Under the pieces are notes generated by a model that was given only the letters and a program-made list of their open reading frames with translations, was not told the origin of the DNA and did no database searches. The position numbers and the translations under genes are program-made. Positions 1 through 8,188 of a stretch of 64,000 nt of DNA are shown one piece after another. How positions within the stretch are numbered: position 1 is the stretch's first letter; each line of letters opens with the position of its first letter. Origin of the DNA: RPQJ01 sp963793675 (lineage in GTDB: Bacteria > Pseudomonadota > Gammaproteobacteria > Steroidobacterales > Steroidobacteraceae). Location: positions 310,001 through 374,000 of the forward strand of contig CAWCBA010000010.1 in assembly GCA_963793675.1 (NCBI GenBank), written 5' to 3'.

Positions 1-95
1 GCACGTTTGCAGTTCGAGCGGCAGGTCGGGCCGGGATGATGCGGCTGGTGACGGTTCGAGGGCGGTACGACGACGGGCTTGAGCAACGAACGCGT

Positions 96-170
96 TGGGG
101 TGTCGCCAAGTGGTAAGGCAGCGGGTTTTGATCCCGCCATTCGGAGGTTCGAATCCTTCCACCCCAGCCA
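96..170 (+). tRNA. tRNA-Gln (TTG)
   Basis: A 75-nt cloverleaf including an encoded CCA end. The acceptor stem is TGGGGTG paired with the segment before CCAGCCA. The anticodon stem GCGGG/CCCGC (121-125 and 133-137) encloses a loop with TTG at 128-130, and the T loop contains TTCGAAT. A tRNA-Gln just upstream of prs is the usual gammaproteobacterial arrangement and probably shares its transcript. The 95 bases before it show no recognisable gene end; ispE often lies there but I cannot read its C-terminus. Confidence 0.97.
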
Positions 171-196
171 ACCGAGACGACGGGAGAGGCACGTAG

Positions 197-1150
197 ATGG
201 ACGGCCCCATGATGGCGGTGTTCACGGGCAACGCGAACCCGCAGCTCGCGCAGGACATTGCGCGATACCTGCAGGTGCCGCTGGGCCGTGCCCACGTTGG
301 TCGCTTCAGTGACGGCGAAGTCACGGTCGAACTGATGGAGAACGTGCGCGGGCGCGACGTCTTCATCCTGCAGTCGACGTGCCCGCCGGCGAACGACCAC
401 TTGATGGAACTGCTGGTGATGGTGGATGCGTGCCGGCGTGCTTCGGCCGCCCGCATCACCGCGGTGATGCCGTATTTCGGCTACGCCCGCCAGGACCGTC
501 GTCCGCGCGCCACGCGCGTCGCGATCACGGCGAAGGTCGTGGCCAACATGGTCGCTGGCGTGGGCGTGCATCGGGTGCTGACGGTCGACCTGCACGCGGA
601 CCAGATCCAGGGGTTCTTCGACATCCCCGTGGACAACGTGTACTCGTCGCCGGTGCTGCTCGGCGAAGTGTGGCGGCAGAAGTACGACGACCTGGTGGTC
701 GTGTCGCCGGACGTCGGCGGCGTGGTACGCGCACGGGCGATCGCGAAGCGCCTCGACGACGCGGACCTCGCGATCATCGACAAGCGGCGCGCGCGTGCCA
801 ACGTGTCGGAAGTGATGAACATCATCGGCGAGGTCGAGGGCAAGAGCTGCGTCCTCGTCGACGACATGGTGGATACCGCGGGCACGCTGTGCCACGCGGC
901 GAAGGCGTTGAAGGACCACGGCGCGAAGCGCGTCGTGGCCTACATCACCCACCCGGTGCTGTCGGGCCCTGCGGTGGACCGCATCGAGGCTTCGGCGCTC
1001 GACGAGCTGGTGGTCACGGACACGATACCGCTGCGCGAGAACGCGCAGGCGTGCCGCAAGATCCGCCAGTTGTCGGTCGCGGGCCTGCTGGCCGAGACGA
1101 TGCGGCGAATCCGGGACGAGGAGAGCGTCAGCTCCCTGTACCTGGACTGA
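197..1150 (+). CDS. prs: Ribose-phosphate pyrophosphokinase (PRPP synthetase)
   Basis: This cytoplasmic enzyme transfers pyrophosphate from ATP to ribose 5-phosphate, giving PRPP for purine, pyrimidine, histidine, tryptophan and NAD synthesis. The 317-aa product follows bacterial class I Prs along its length: GRFSDGE near residue 35, the flexible-loop segment YFGYARQDRR near 95, DLHADQIQGFFD near 130, and the PRPP-binding loop VLVDDMVDTAGT near 220. It starts 27 bp after tRNA-Gln. Other starts at in-frame ATGs about five codons downstream are possible, but the chosen one matches the family N-terminus. rplY follows after a 65-bp gap with a stem-loop. A second, divergent homologue lies at 14110-15117. 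Confidence 0.98.
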   Translation: MDGPMMAVFTGNANPQLAQDIARYLQVPLGRAHVGRFSDGEVTVELMENVRGRDVFILQSTCPPANDHLMELLVMVDACRRASAARITAVMPYFGYARQDRRPRATRVAITAKVVANMVAGVGVHRVLTVDLHADQIQGFFDIPVDNVYSSPVLLGEVWRQKYDDLVVVSPDVGGVVRARAIAKRLDDADLAIIDKRRARANVSEVMNIIGEVEGKSCVLVDDMVDTAGTLCHAAKALKDHGAKRVVAYITHPVLSGPAVDRIEASALDELVVTDTIPLRENAQACRKIRQLSVAGLLAETMRRIRDEESVSSLYLD

Positions 1151-1161
1151 TTTCCTGGTGT

Positions 1162-1188
1162 CGTCGAGTACTGGTCGCGGACTCGACG
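1162..1188 (+). promoter_or_regulatory. Stem-loop between prs and rplY
   Basis: Perfect 8-bp arms CGTCGAGT (1162-1169) and ACTCGACG (1181-1188) enclose an 11-nt loop. There is no T-run after it, so it is not a classical terminator. It ends 18 bp before the GGAG ribosome-binding site of rplY. It could be an mRNA-processing or attenuation element, or an L25-responsive leader; the role is inference. Confidence 0.45.
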
Positions 1189-1215
1189 GCGTGTTGTCTG
1201 TCATTGGAGATACTT

Positions 1216-1914
1216 ATGAAAACCGCATTCGAACTCGTCGCCGAGTTCCGTGACGCGCAGGGCAAAGGTGCGAGCCGCCGCCTGCGTCACGCGAACAAGG
1301 TCCCGGCCATCCTCTACGGTGGCCACCGTGATCCGCGCGCGCTGTCGCTCGATCATGCCAAGCTGCTGCTGCTGCTCGACAACGAGCGCTTCTACTCGAC
1401 GATCATCAACCTGAAGGTCGGCGAGCTGAACCAGGCGGCGATCCTCAAGGACGTGCAGCGCCATCCGGCGAGGAACGCAATCGTCCACATCGACCTGCAG
1501 CGCGTCCTCGACGACGAGAAGATCCGCATCACGATCCCGCTGCACTTCAAGGGCGAGGCCGCGTCGCCGGGCGTCAAGAAGGGCGGTGTCGTTTCGCACC
1601 TGCGCAACGAGGTCGAGATCACCTGCCTGCCGAAGGACCTGCCGGAGTTCATCGAGCTCGACCTGTCGGCCGTCGACCTCAACCAGATGCTGTACCTCGC
1701 CGACCTCAAGGTGCCGGAAGGCGTCGAGATCCCCGAGCTGACGCACGGCCGCAACGCGCCGATCGTCTCGATCCACCACGCGCGCGCGGCCGAAGAACCG
1801 GAAGCAGCGGCGGGTGCCGAGGCGACGGCGGGGGCGGCTCCTGCGGCGGCTCCTGCGGCGGGAGCGGCGGCGGCGGCCAAGCCGGCCGAAGCCAAGAAGG
1901 ACGCCAAGAAGTAA
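1216..1914 (+). CDS. rplY: Large ribosomal subunit protein bL25, long CTC-type
   Basis: Binds 5S rRNA in the 50S subunit. The 232-aa product has the L25 RNA-binding domain (residues 1-95, including GKGASRRLR near 15 and a PAILYGG segment), the TL5/CTC beta domain (about 100-190, with LPEFIELDLS), and an Ala/Pro/Lys-rich low-complexity tail that extends to the C-terminus. E. coli L25 is only about 94 aa; this is the longer form common in other Gammaproteobacteria. The ATG at 1216 has GGAG at 1206-1209. The longer open frame upstream overlaps prs and is not coding. A rho-independent terminator follows before pth. Confidence 0.97.
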   Translation: MKTAFELVAEFRDAQGKGASRRLRHANKVPAILYGGHRDPRALSLDHAKLLLLLDNERFYSTIINLKVGELNQAAILKDVQRHPARNAIVHIDLQRVLDDEKIRITIPLHFKGEAASPGVKKGGVVSHLRNEVEITCLPKDLPEFIELDLSAVDLNQMLYLADLKVPEGVEIPELTHGRNAPIVSIHHARAAEEPEAAAGAEATAGAAPAAAPAAGAAAAAKPAEAKKDAKK

Positions 1915-1953
1915 CGCGAACGCTCCGGCCGCAGTGCATGCGGTCGGAGAGAG

Positions 1954-1991
1954 CGGGCCACCCCGTGCGGGGTGGCCCGATTTTCGTTTTT
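1954..1991 (+). terminator. Rho-independent terminator after rplY
   Basis: Perfect 11-bp stem (1954-1964 with 1969-1979) and tetraloop GTGC, followed by the T-rich tract ATTTTCGTTTTT. It separates prs-rplY from pth-ychF, so pth must have its own promoter or depend on read-through. Confidence 0.9.
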
Positions 1992-2009
1992 CCAGGCAGA
2001 ACGATCATC

Positions 2010-2600
2010 ATGGCCGGCATACCGTTGCAGATCGTGGTCGGGCTCGGCAATCCGGGGCCCGAACACCGGCTCACGCGTCACAACGCGGGATTCTGGTTCG
2101 TCGACGCGCTTGCCTATCGGCACGGCGCGCAGTTTCGTGCGCACGCGCGCTACCAGGGCGAGATCGCCAAGGTGGCCCTCGAGGGCGCGGAGCTGGTGCT
2201 GCTGAAGCCGCAGACGTACATGAACCGCTGCGGCCTTTCGATCCGCGCGCTGATGGACTACATCAAGGCGCCCGTGTCTGAAGTGCTCGTCGTGCACGAC
2301 GAGCTCGACCTGCCTTGCGGCGTCGCGCGGCTCAAGCTCGGCGGCGGCCACGGCGGCCACAACGGCCTGCGCGACACCATCACCCACTGCGGTGCTGAAT
2401 TCTGGCGACTGCGGCTCGGCATCGGGCATCCGGGCGACAAGTCTCAGGTCATCGATTACGTCCTGCAGCGGGCGCAGCCGGCCGAGGAGAACGCCATCGT
2501 CGACGCGATCGACGCCGGCCTCGATTCGCTCTCGGTGCTGCTGCGCGACGGCGCCGAGAAAGCGATGAACCGCCTCCATACGAAAGCGATCAGCGAGTAG
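2010..2600 (+). CDS. pth: Peptidyl-tRNA hydrolase
   Basis: Cleaves peptidyl-tRNA released from stalled ribosomes. The 196-aa product has the Pth signatures VGLGNPGPEHRLTRHNAGF near residues 10-28 (catalytic His in TRHNAG), the conserved Asn in KPQTYMNRCG near 70, and VVHDELDLPCG near 95, followed by GGGHGGHNGLRD. ATG 2010 gives the family N-terminus; the longer frame upstream runs through the terminator hairpin. ychF begins 10 bp after its stop, so the two are cotranscribed. Confidence 0.97.
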   Translation: MAGIPLQIVVGLGNPGPEHRLTRHNAGFWFVDALAYRHGAQFRAHARYQGEIAKVALEGAELVLLKPQTYMNRCGLSIRALMDYIKAPVSEVLVVHDELDLPCGVARLKLGGGHGGHNGLRDTITHCGAEFWRLRLGIGHPGDKSQVIDYVLQRAQPAEENAIVDAIDAGLDSLSVLLRDGAEKAMNRLHTKAISE

Positions 2601-2610
2601 CAACCGAACA

Positions 2611-3708
2611 ATGGGCATCAAGTGCGGCATCGTCGGCCTTCCCAACGTGGGCAAGTCGACGCTCTTCAACGCGGTGACGCAGGCGCAGAACGCAGCGGCT
2701 GCGAACTATCCGTTCTGCACGATCGACCCGAACGTGGGCGTCGTGCCGGTGCCCGACCTGCGGCTCAAGGCGCTGGCCGACATCGTCAAGCCGGAGAAGA
2801 TCCTGCCGACGACGGTCGAGTTCGTCGACATCGCCGGCCTCGTGGCGGGCGCGTCCAAAGGCGAAGGGCTCGGCAACAAGTTCCTCGCGCACATCCGTGA
2901 GACCGACGCCATCGCACACGTGGTGCGCTGCTTCGTCAACGACGACATCGTGCACGTCGCAGGCCGTATCGATCCGCTCAGCGACATCGACGTCATCAAC
3001 ACCGAACTCGCGCTCGCCGACCTCGACACCGTCGAGCGTGCGCACCGCCGGGCCGAGAAAGACGCCAAGACGGGCGACAAGGACGCCGTGCGCCTGCGCG
3101 ACCTGCTGAAGCGCATGCAGCTTCACCTGGACGCGGGCAAGCCGGCGCGCACCCTGCCGCTGGACCCGCTCTCGGAGCGTCCGCTGCTGCGCGAATTCCA
3201 CCTGCTTACCATCAAGCCGCTGATGTACGTGGCCAACGTGGCCGAGGGCGGCTTCGAGAACAATCCGTACCTGGAGACCGTGCGCGAACGTGCCGCAACC
3301 GAAGGCGCGGACGTCGTGCCCGTGTGCGCGGCGATCGAAGCGGAGATCGCTCAGCTCGACGAAGGCGATCGCCTCGTGTTTCTCGAAGAACTCGGGCTGC
3401 ACGAGCCGGGCCTCGACCGCGTCATCCGCGCGGCGTATCACCTGCTCGGCCTGCTGACGTTCTTTACTGCGGGGGTGAAGGAAGTGCGCGCCTGGACGAC
3501 GCACGTCGGCGCGCTCGCGCCGCAGGCGGCCGGCGAGATCCACACGGATTTCGAGAAGGGCTTCATCCGCGCCGAAGTGATCGCCTACAGCGACTTCATC
3601 GCCTGCAAGGGCGAACAGGGCGCGAAAGAGGCCGGCAAGATGCGGCTCGAGGGCAAGGAGTACGTCGTCCGCGAAGGCGACGTCATGCACTTCCGCTTCA
3701 ACGTGTGA
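2611..3708 (+). CDS. ychF: Redox-regulated ATPase/GTPase YchF (Obg-like)
   Basis: Translation-associated P-loop nucleotidase of the OLA1/YchF family, which hydrolyses ATP and associates with ribosomes. The 365-aa product has the P-loop GLPNVGKST near residue 9, the family segment NYPFCTIDPN near 35, DIAGLVAGASKGEGLG (G3 region) near 75, a coiled-coil insertion near 130-165, and the C-terminal TGS domain ending VREGDVMHFRFNV. Length matches E. coli YchF. It is the last gene of the pth operon and converges with the next gene across a GC-rich palindrome. Confidence 0.97.
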   Translation: MGIKCGIVGLPNVGKSTLFNAVTQAQNAAAANYPFCTIDPNVGVVPVPDLRLKALADIVKPEKILPTTVEFVDIAGLVAGASKGEGLGNKFLAHIRETDAIAHVVRCFVNDDIVHVAGRIDPLSDIDVINTELALADLDTVERAHRRAEKDAKTGDKDAVRLRDLLKRMQLHLDAGKPARTLPLDPLSERPLLREFHLLTIKPLMYVANVAEGGFENNPYLETVRERAATEGADVVPVCAAIEAEIAQLDEGDRLVFLEELGLHEPGLDRVIRAAYHLLGLLTFFTAGVKEVRAWTTHVGALAPQAAGEIHTDFEKGFIRAEVIAYSDFIACKGEQGAKEAGKMRLEGKEYVVREGDVMHFRFNV

Positions 3709-3712
3709 TCGC

Positions 3713-3742
3713 CACCCCCTCCCGCTGGCGCGGGAGAGGGTG
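3713..3742. repeat. GC-rich imperfect palindrome between convergent genes
   Basis: Thirteen-base arms, 3713-3725 and 3730-3742, pair with one mismatch around the loop TGGC. It starts 4 bp after the ychF stop and ends 9 bp before the end of the convergent gene. No T-run follows on either strand. It resembles the REP-like 'CCCTCCCGC...GCGGGAGAGGG' palindromes found between genes in some high-GC Gammaproteobacteria; I see no second copy here. Confidence 0.55.
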
Positions 3743-3751
3743 CGGCATAGG

Positions 3752-5110
3752 CTAGTGCGGCACGGCGTCCTTCACGGCGTCCAGCGCATCCATCAGCCCG
3801 AATTTCTTCTTCTTCTTCGGCTGCTCGGTCGGCGCGCCTTCGTTCGACGAGCCTTCACCGCCGGCCGCAGAGCCGTCCTCGGTCGCGTCGCCGCCGCCCA
3901 TCGATGGCATGCCCAGCATCGCGAATGTCACCGACTTCACGCGCACCTTGAGCGCCCAGTCAGGTTCATACGCAATCTTCGGGTCCGTCGGACGCGGCGG
4001 GTAAGCAAGGTTCAATTCCGTGCCGTACGCAATCATGCGCAGCATCGCGCCAGCCGGTTCCTCGCCGTCGCCGAAGATGCCCTTCGGCACGTCGCAGCGG
4101 GTCGTCGTCGGCGCGAGCAGCACCTTCTCCTTCAGCCACTGGTCGACCGACTTGTTGGTCTGGTAGTCGACGAGGCCGAAGCCGGAGTCGGGCAGCTCGC
4201 TCGACGTCCACAGAGTCATTTCGGCACCGTCGCCAGACTCGTCGCCCTTGCCGCCCATGGCGGCGATGAAGTAGCCGCGTGCCGTAGGCAGCGCCTGCCA
4301 GCTGAGCTGAGTCACGCCGTTCGCCTGCGCCTGCTGCAGGGCGATCGGCGGCATGATGTCCTGCGCCGGTGGCAGCGTGAACTTGAAGCTCTCGGGCACA
4401 CCCTGTCCGCTGAAGGCATGTTCTCCCGCGAACGACGCACCTGCGGGCACGAGGCGGTTGTCGGTGGGATTCGGCCATACCGGGCGCCCCGGCGCCGAGT
4501 GCGTGCCGCGTTGCGTGGCGCGCCGGCCTTTGAAGATTTCTCCGAATTCCTTGATCGTGCTCGTCTGGAAGTCCACGACCTTGGGCTGCCCTGGCCGGAT
4601 GGCCGTCCCGCAGCCCCAGTAGAGCTTGATCTTGCCCTTGGGTTGCTCGGGCGGCTCTTCGATCGAATCGTCCCCGCGGTCGGTGGGTACCGGCTTGGCC
4701 TGCGGCAGTACCTTGAGCTGCAGCGTCGGCTCGAGCTTGGTGCCCGGCGGCACGGCCTGCAGCGCTTCGGCGAGGCTCGGGTTGCGGCTGGTGCGCAGCG
4801 TGACGTCGACGTAACTGCCGCTGCCGCCCGCGCGCGTCAGGCCAAACTGGTTCCCCTGCTTCTTGCCACCGAACAGTGCCGACATCGGCGTGTCGCCGCC
4901 AGCGCCGCCCATCATCATGCCGGCCATGGCACCCATGCCGCCGGGCGATGCGAACGTGGCGATGTCGATCCAGCCTTGCGCGATAGGTGGTTTGTCCGGC
5001 GGCCGGGCCGCTGCAGGCTGTTGCGCCCACACGGCGGGCGTCATCGCCGCAGCGGACAGGAGGGTGCTGGCCATCAGGAAACGCTGGATGCTGGTCGAGG
5101 GGTGGTTCAC
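3752..5110 (-). CDS. Secreted protein of unknown function
   Basis: I do not recognise the family. The 452-aa product from GTG 5110 (complement) starts with a signal peptide (hydrophobic core LMASTLLSAAAMTPAVWA, cleavage before QQP). It then has a Gly/Met-rich stretch near residues 55-80 (GGMGAMAGMMMGG), a central region with the repeated feel of a beta-rich fold (SFKFTLPPAQD, GVTQLSWQAL, ARGYFIAAMG), and an acidic/Gly-rich then Lys-rich tail (PKKKKKFGLMDALD). GTG 5110 is preceded by a strong GGAGGAG at 5117-5123, which decides the start over the longer frame. The GVTQLSWQALPTARGY segment suggests a fibronectin-like sandwich, a guess only. It stands alone between convergent ychF and tRNA-Met. 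Confidence 0.8.
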   Translation of the reverse strand: MNHPSTSIQRFLMASTLLSAAAMTPAVWAQQPAAARPPDKPPIAQGWIDIATFASPGGMGAMAGMMMGGAGGDTPMSALFGGKKQGNQFGLTRAGGSGSYVDVTLRTSRNPSLAEALQAVPPGTKLEPTLQLKVLPQAKPVPTDRGDDSIEEPPEQPKGKIKLYWGCGTAIRPGQPKVVDFQTSTIKEFGEIFKGRRATQRGTHSAPGRPVWPNPTDNRLVPAGASFAGEHAFSGQGVPESFKFTLPPAQDIMPPIALQQAQANGVTQLSWQALPTARGYFIAAMGGKGDESGDGAEMTLWTSSELPDSGFGLVDYQTNKSVDQWLKEKVLLAPTTTRCDVPKGIFGDGEEPAGAMLRMIAYGTELNLAYPPRPTDPKIAYEPDWALKVRVKSVTFAMLGMPSMGGGDATEDGSAAGGEGSSNEGAPTEQPKKKKKFGLMDALDAVKDAVPH

Positions 5111-5282
5111 GGCGGTCTCCTCCAGACGAATGACCCTTTGCTCTGTTGCCAAGTCTCGCACGACGCTTCGCCGGCGGCACGCGCCGAAAGTCTAGCCCCC
5201 GCCTTGACGCAGGGCCTGCCCCTCCGGACAATCCGCGGTCCCCAGCGGTCCGCATCCAGTCCGGCCGCGACCTGAACCTCGT

Positions 5283-5359
<77 letters not shown>

Positions 5360-5823
5360 AACCCCTTTTTCGGCCCCGATCCGGCCTGATCCGGCACCGG
5401 TCAATTGCGCCCCGTAGATCCACGGGAACCCGCGTAATCACCGGCTTTTTTGCTACCTGTTCCGATGCGCATTCAATGCGTATCCGGCCGTGCTCACGGT
5501 GGCTGATTGCAGCAGGTTGCCAGGATACGGTCGCTACGGGGCGCGACACCGCCGGGCGCATGTTAACCCCTCCCCATCCCCAATTTGGGCGACGTGGTTG
5601 ACCTCTCGCGACGCGATCCATCCGCGTGGCCCCTCGTGCTCCGCGAAGTGTCCCTGCAGCGCGTTACCGGAGCATCACTGCAAGAAGTACCTAGCACCAA
5701 CGGGATTTACTTCCACTATCCAGAATTGTGCCGGTGGCCACGCGGATCAGACTTTGAATTGCGGGGGCCGACGACGACCGGCCAGCGGTGCGCCCAGTTC
5801 CCGCGAGCGAAGGAGGGCAAGCC
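5360..5823. other. 464-bp non-coding stretch after tRNA-Met
   Basis: No convincing gene. It begins with a T-run just after the tRNA (possible weak terminator) and holds an 11-bp perfect inverted repeat, GCGCCCCGTAG (5407-5417) and CTACGGGGCGC (5534-5544), separated by 116 bp. It ends with the ribosome-binding site of the next gene. A reverse-strand open frame ending in RGRIELPT is only the antisense of the tRNA. No integrase or obvious duplicate of the tRNA 3' end is visible. Confidence 0.6.
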
Positions 5824-6189
5824 ATGAGAAGGACACTGCTCGCCGTTGTGACTGGATTGGCGCTCGTCGCGATTTCGCCCACGGTGAACGCGGCGCCAGG
5901 TTCGCAGCCGGGTTCCGCCTCGGTCGCTGCGGTTCCGTGGGGGACGAGTCCGGCTTTGCAGCTCACGCTGACGCCAGCGGACATGCAGGCGATCGCTGCC
6001 CGGTATGAAATGGGGGTCGATACCGCGCACGACGCCGCGCTGGAGGAGATCATCGTGACGAGCCCGGTCGAGGCCCTGCCGATGCATGACCCGGTCAGGG
6101 AAGTCTGGACGGGGCTCGCCGCGCCGGTGTGGGCTTTGCTGCATCCGACGCAAGCGTGGCGGATCTTCCTGCCGATCCCGCCTGAGTGA
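5824..6189 (+). CDS. Small exported protein of unknown function
   Basis: A 121-aa product with a clear signal peptide (MRRTLLAVVTGLALVAISP, cleavage near VNA-AP). The mature part has the segment LEEIIVTSPVEALPMHDPVR near residue 75, then a Trp-rich end (WTGLAAPVWALLHPTQAWRI) finishing FLPIPPE. EEIIVTS looks like the TonB-dependent-receptor plug signature, but the protein is far too short to be a receptor. The ATG at 5824 has a strong SD, AAGGAGGG, seven bases upstream. It is a single gene followed by an 18-bp palindrome. Confidence 0.75.
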   Translation: MRRTLLAVVTGLALVAISPTVNAAPGSQPGSASVAAVPWGTSPALQLTLTPADMQAIAARYEMGVDTAHDAALEEIIVTSPVEALPMHDPVREVWTGLAAPVWALLHPTQAWRIFLPIPPE

Positions 6190-6206
6190 TTCGATTCGAA
6201 TCGAAT
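6189..6206. repeat. 18-bp perfect palindrome
   Basis: ATTCGATTCGAATCGAAT is its own reverse complement. It begins at the last base of the preceding stop codon, between two convergent genes. It is AT-rich in a GC-rich setting. It may be a protein-binding site or part of transcript-end structure; no T-run follows. Confidence 0.6.
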
Positions 6207-6237
6207 TGAACAGGCCGCTCCAGGGTCTGGTCGAAGC

Positions 6238-6256
6238 CCCGGCCCGCGCCGGGTTT
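6238..6256 (+). terminator. Possible weak terminator
   Basis: Six-base arms CCCGGC (6238-6243) and GCCGGG (6248-6253) with loop CCGC, followed by TTT. Short stem and short T-run, so only a possible end for the small exported-protein transcript. Confidence 0.35.
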
Positions 6257-6311
6257 CTGCGTCAGGGTGGCGTGTTGCCGGCCGCCACGTGCTGCAGCGC
6301 TGTCATGGCAG

Positions 6312-6668
6312 TCACCCCGCCAGGGCGTCCAGCAGCATTGCAGCAGCGACTATGACGGCGCCCACGCTGAGGACCAGCACGGCGGCCGCACCGCAATCCT
6401 TTGCCACCCTGATCTGCGGATGCTGTTCGGGATGAAGGCGATCGGCGAGTTGTTCAAGCGCTGTGTTGAAGAGTTCCGCGGCGAGTACGGCTGCGATCGT
6501 AAGCGCAACCAGGGCCCACCAGATGGGCGCCGGCCGCAACCAGGCCAACGCGGCAGCGGCAGCGGCGGTGGCTAGTGCGTGGGTGCGGAAGCTGCGCTCG
6601 GCGCGCAGTGTGTACGCAATGCCGGCGAGGGCAAATCGCAGACGTTCTACAAATGGCCGGTTCTTCAT
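6312..6668 (-). CDS. dgkA: Diacylglycerol kinase
   Basis: Small integral inner-membrane kinase that phosphorylates diacylglycerol to phosphatidate, recycling lipid left by osmoregulated glucan or LPS modification. The 118-aa product (E. coli 122) has the N-terminal amphipathic segment, three hydrophobic helices (about 30-50, 52-70 and 93-116), and the catalytic motif AELFNTALEQLADR near 65-78 with the conserved Glu and Asn, followed by AKDCGAAAVL. It faces the small exported-protein gene and is separated from the glycosyltransferase by about 200 bp. Confidence 0.93.
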   Translation of the reverse strand: MKNRPFVERLRFALAGIAYTLRAERSFRTHALATAAAAAALAWLRPAPIWWALVALTIAAVLAAELFNTALEQLADRLHPEQHPQIRVAKDCGAAAVLVLSVGAVIVAAAMLLDALAG

Positions 6669-6782
6669 CTGGGCCCCAATGGATCCGAATCACGGAACGA
6701 ACAAATGGCCCCGGCGGCGACAGTGCCGTGCGACGGGTCGGCGCGCCATTCAAATGGCCCCGTCCGATGACGATAGCACACG

Positions 6783-6801
6783 AAAAAGCCGACATTCGCG
6801 A
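6783..6801. repeat. Copy 1 of a 19-nt intergenic motif
   Basis: AAAAAGCCGACATTCGCGA matches the intergenic segment at 40853-40871 at 18 of 19 positions. Neither lies in a gene. Similar 'AAAAGC..ACATTCG' degenerate motifs occur between genes in other Proteobacteria, as I recall; the role is unknown. Confidence 0.45.
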
Positions 6802-6871
6802 CGGCTCTGACAGCGGGTCGGCGGACACCAGTCCGCCCCGTGTGACACGGCAGTTCGAGGGCAGGAGCGAA

Positions 6872-8173
6872 CTACGTCTTGCTTGAAGCACGGCCGAACA
6901 CGTTCTTCCGCAGCCACGCCTTGCCGGGCTCGATTGGTGAGTAGCGCTCGTACGCTCGCAGGACAGAGGTGCCGACGCCAGTGGCGGCGGCTTGCAGACG
7001 ACTGATTGCGCGACGGTTGCCGCCTGTTCCGTGCAGGGCGACGCGGCCGTCCCCAGCAAGGGGGGTGCCAGCAACGACCGCCTCGATGGTCTTGTGCCAT
7101 TTTTCGATGACGACCTCGATGTCGAAGCGGGACCGAACGCGCGCCATTGCGTTGCGCCCCATTTCGGCACGGCGATTCTCGTCTCTGAGCAGTGCGACGA
7201 CCGCTTCGGGAAGTTCGCGCTCGTCATCGAAGAGTATTCCGGAGACGTCGTTCTCCACTACGTCGATCGGGCCACCTGCGTTCCTGGTAACGACGGGTAC
7301 GCCAAGCAGTCCAAACTCGGCGGCGCTGAGGCAAAAGGTCTCCCCGGCGCCGGTCGGGTTGGTTACGGCCACCTTGGCCTGTCGCAGCAGCCGCCACTTG
7401 TCCGCCCCTAGAATTCCGTGAAACACGATGTCTTGCCGCAGCCTACCGTGCTCCGTCACGTACCTGGCGAACTGCCGTTCGTATCCTGGAGATGCGAGGC
7501 CCAGCGGGCCGAGCGCGGCACGCTCGTTATAGAGCCGCCGTGATCCCACCACGTGCAGTCTCGCGGTGGGGACGGCCCTGACGATATCTCCCCAGTACCG
7601 GGCGAGAACGTGGAAACCTTTGCCCTTGACGAGACTCCCCATGTAGAAGACGTCGTCTCGCGCAGGCGGCTGCAGTTCGGTGGGGCAGGTTCGCGCAACC
7701 ACTGCATTGAAGATGTAATCCGACTTGCTGAAGACGGCCTCATTCCGCAGACGTTCGTGCTGCTCCCGGCTGACACACAGGTAGCGGGCGATGCCGGGCA
7801 GCTTCGCGCAGGCCTGCAGGGTCTTGCGACTCGAATAGTTGTGCGCCCAGACGAGGACGCTCTGCTGCATGGACCTGAGCAGCGCCTTGTTGGGCAGAAC
7901 CTCGGAGTCCCGGAGGATCACGATCTCCTCGCCCGCGGACCGCATCGCCACCGCCGCCGCCCGCATGTCCTGAACCACGATGCAGCGGATTCCAGGCGGA
8001 TGATTGCCTGCAGCGGTAAGGTACATCGACACCCGATGCGCGCGGGCCAGGTGCGCTGCGACCAGGAAGAACATGTACTCGGTGCCGCCTATCCCGGGAT
8101 TCCCGGCATCCACGTCGCGCAGGTCCGCCGTGCGGATGCGTCGTGTGTCAAGAAAGAATGCGACTCGGGCCAC
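6872..8173 (-). CDS. Glycosyltransferase family 4-like protein
   Basis: Predicted retaining GT-B glycosyltransferase. The 433-aa product has an N-terminal acceptor domain (GIGGTEYMFFLVAAHLARAH near 27, as in WaaG/GT4 enzymes) and a C-terminal donor domain: FYMGSLVKGKGFHVL near 186, TNPTGAGETFCLSAAEFG near 290 (with the ExFCLxxxE-type nucleotide-sugar motif) and GVPVVTRNAGGP after it. Start is GTG 8173 (complement). It lies 15 bp downstream of the DNA-glycosylase gene on the same strand, an unlikely functional pair. Substrate cannot be read; a surface polysaccharide or glycolipid is likely. Confidence 0.85.
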   Translation of the reverse strand: MARVAFFLDTRRIRTADLRDVDAGNPGIGGTEYMFFLVAAHLARAHRVSMYLTAAGNHPPGIRCIVVQDMRAAAVAMRSAGEEIVILRDSEVLPNKALLRSMQQSVLVWAHNYSSRKTLQACAKLPGIARYLCVSREQHERLRNEAVFSKSDYIFNAVVARTCPTELQPPARDDVFYMGSLVKGKGFHVLARYWGDIVRAVPTARLHVVGSRRLYNERAALGPLGLASPGYERQFARYVTEHGRLRQDIVFHGILGADKWRLLRQAKVAVTNPTGAGETFCLSAAEFGLLGVPVVTRNAGGPIDVVENDVSGILFDDERELPEAVVALLRDENRRAEMGRNAMARVRSRFDIEVVIEKWHKTIEAVVAGTPLAGDGRVALHGTGGNRRAISRLQAAATGVGTSVLRAYERYSPIEPGKAWLRKNVFGRASSKT

Positions 8174-8188
8174 TCAGCGATTCTCTCG

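Noticed and set aside
1..95. Possible end of ispE before tRNA-Gln
   Set aside because: None of the three frames shows a recognisable IspE C-terminus in the 95 bases available.
6669..6871. Repeats of AATGGCCCC in the dgkA-glycosyltransferase gap
   Set aside because: Short, irregularly spaced and GC-rich; likely chance similarity.
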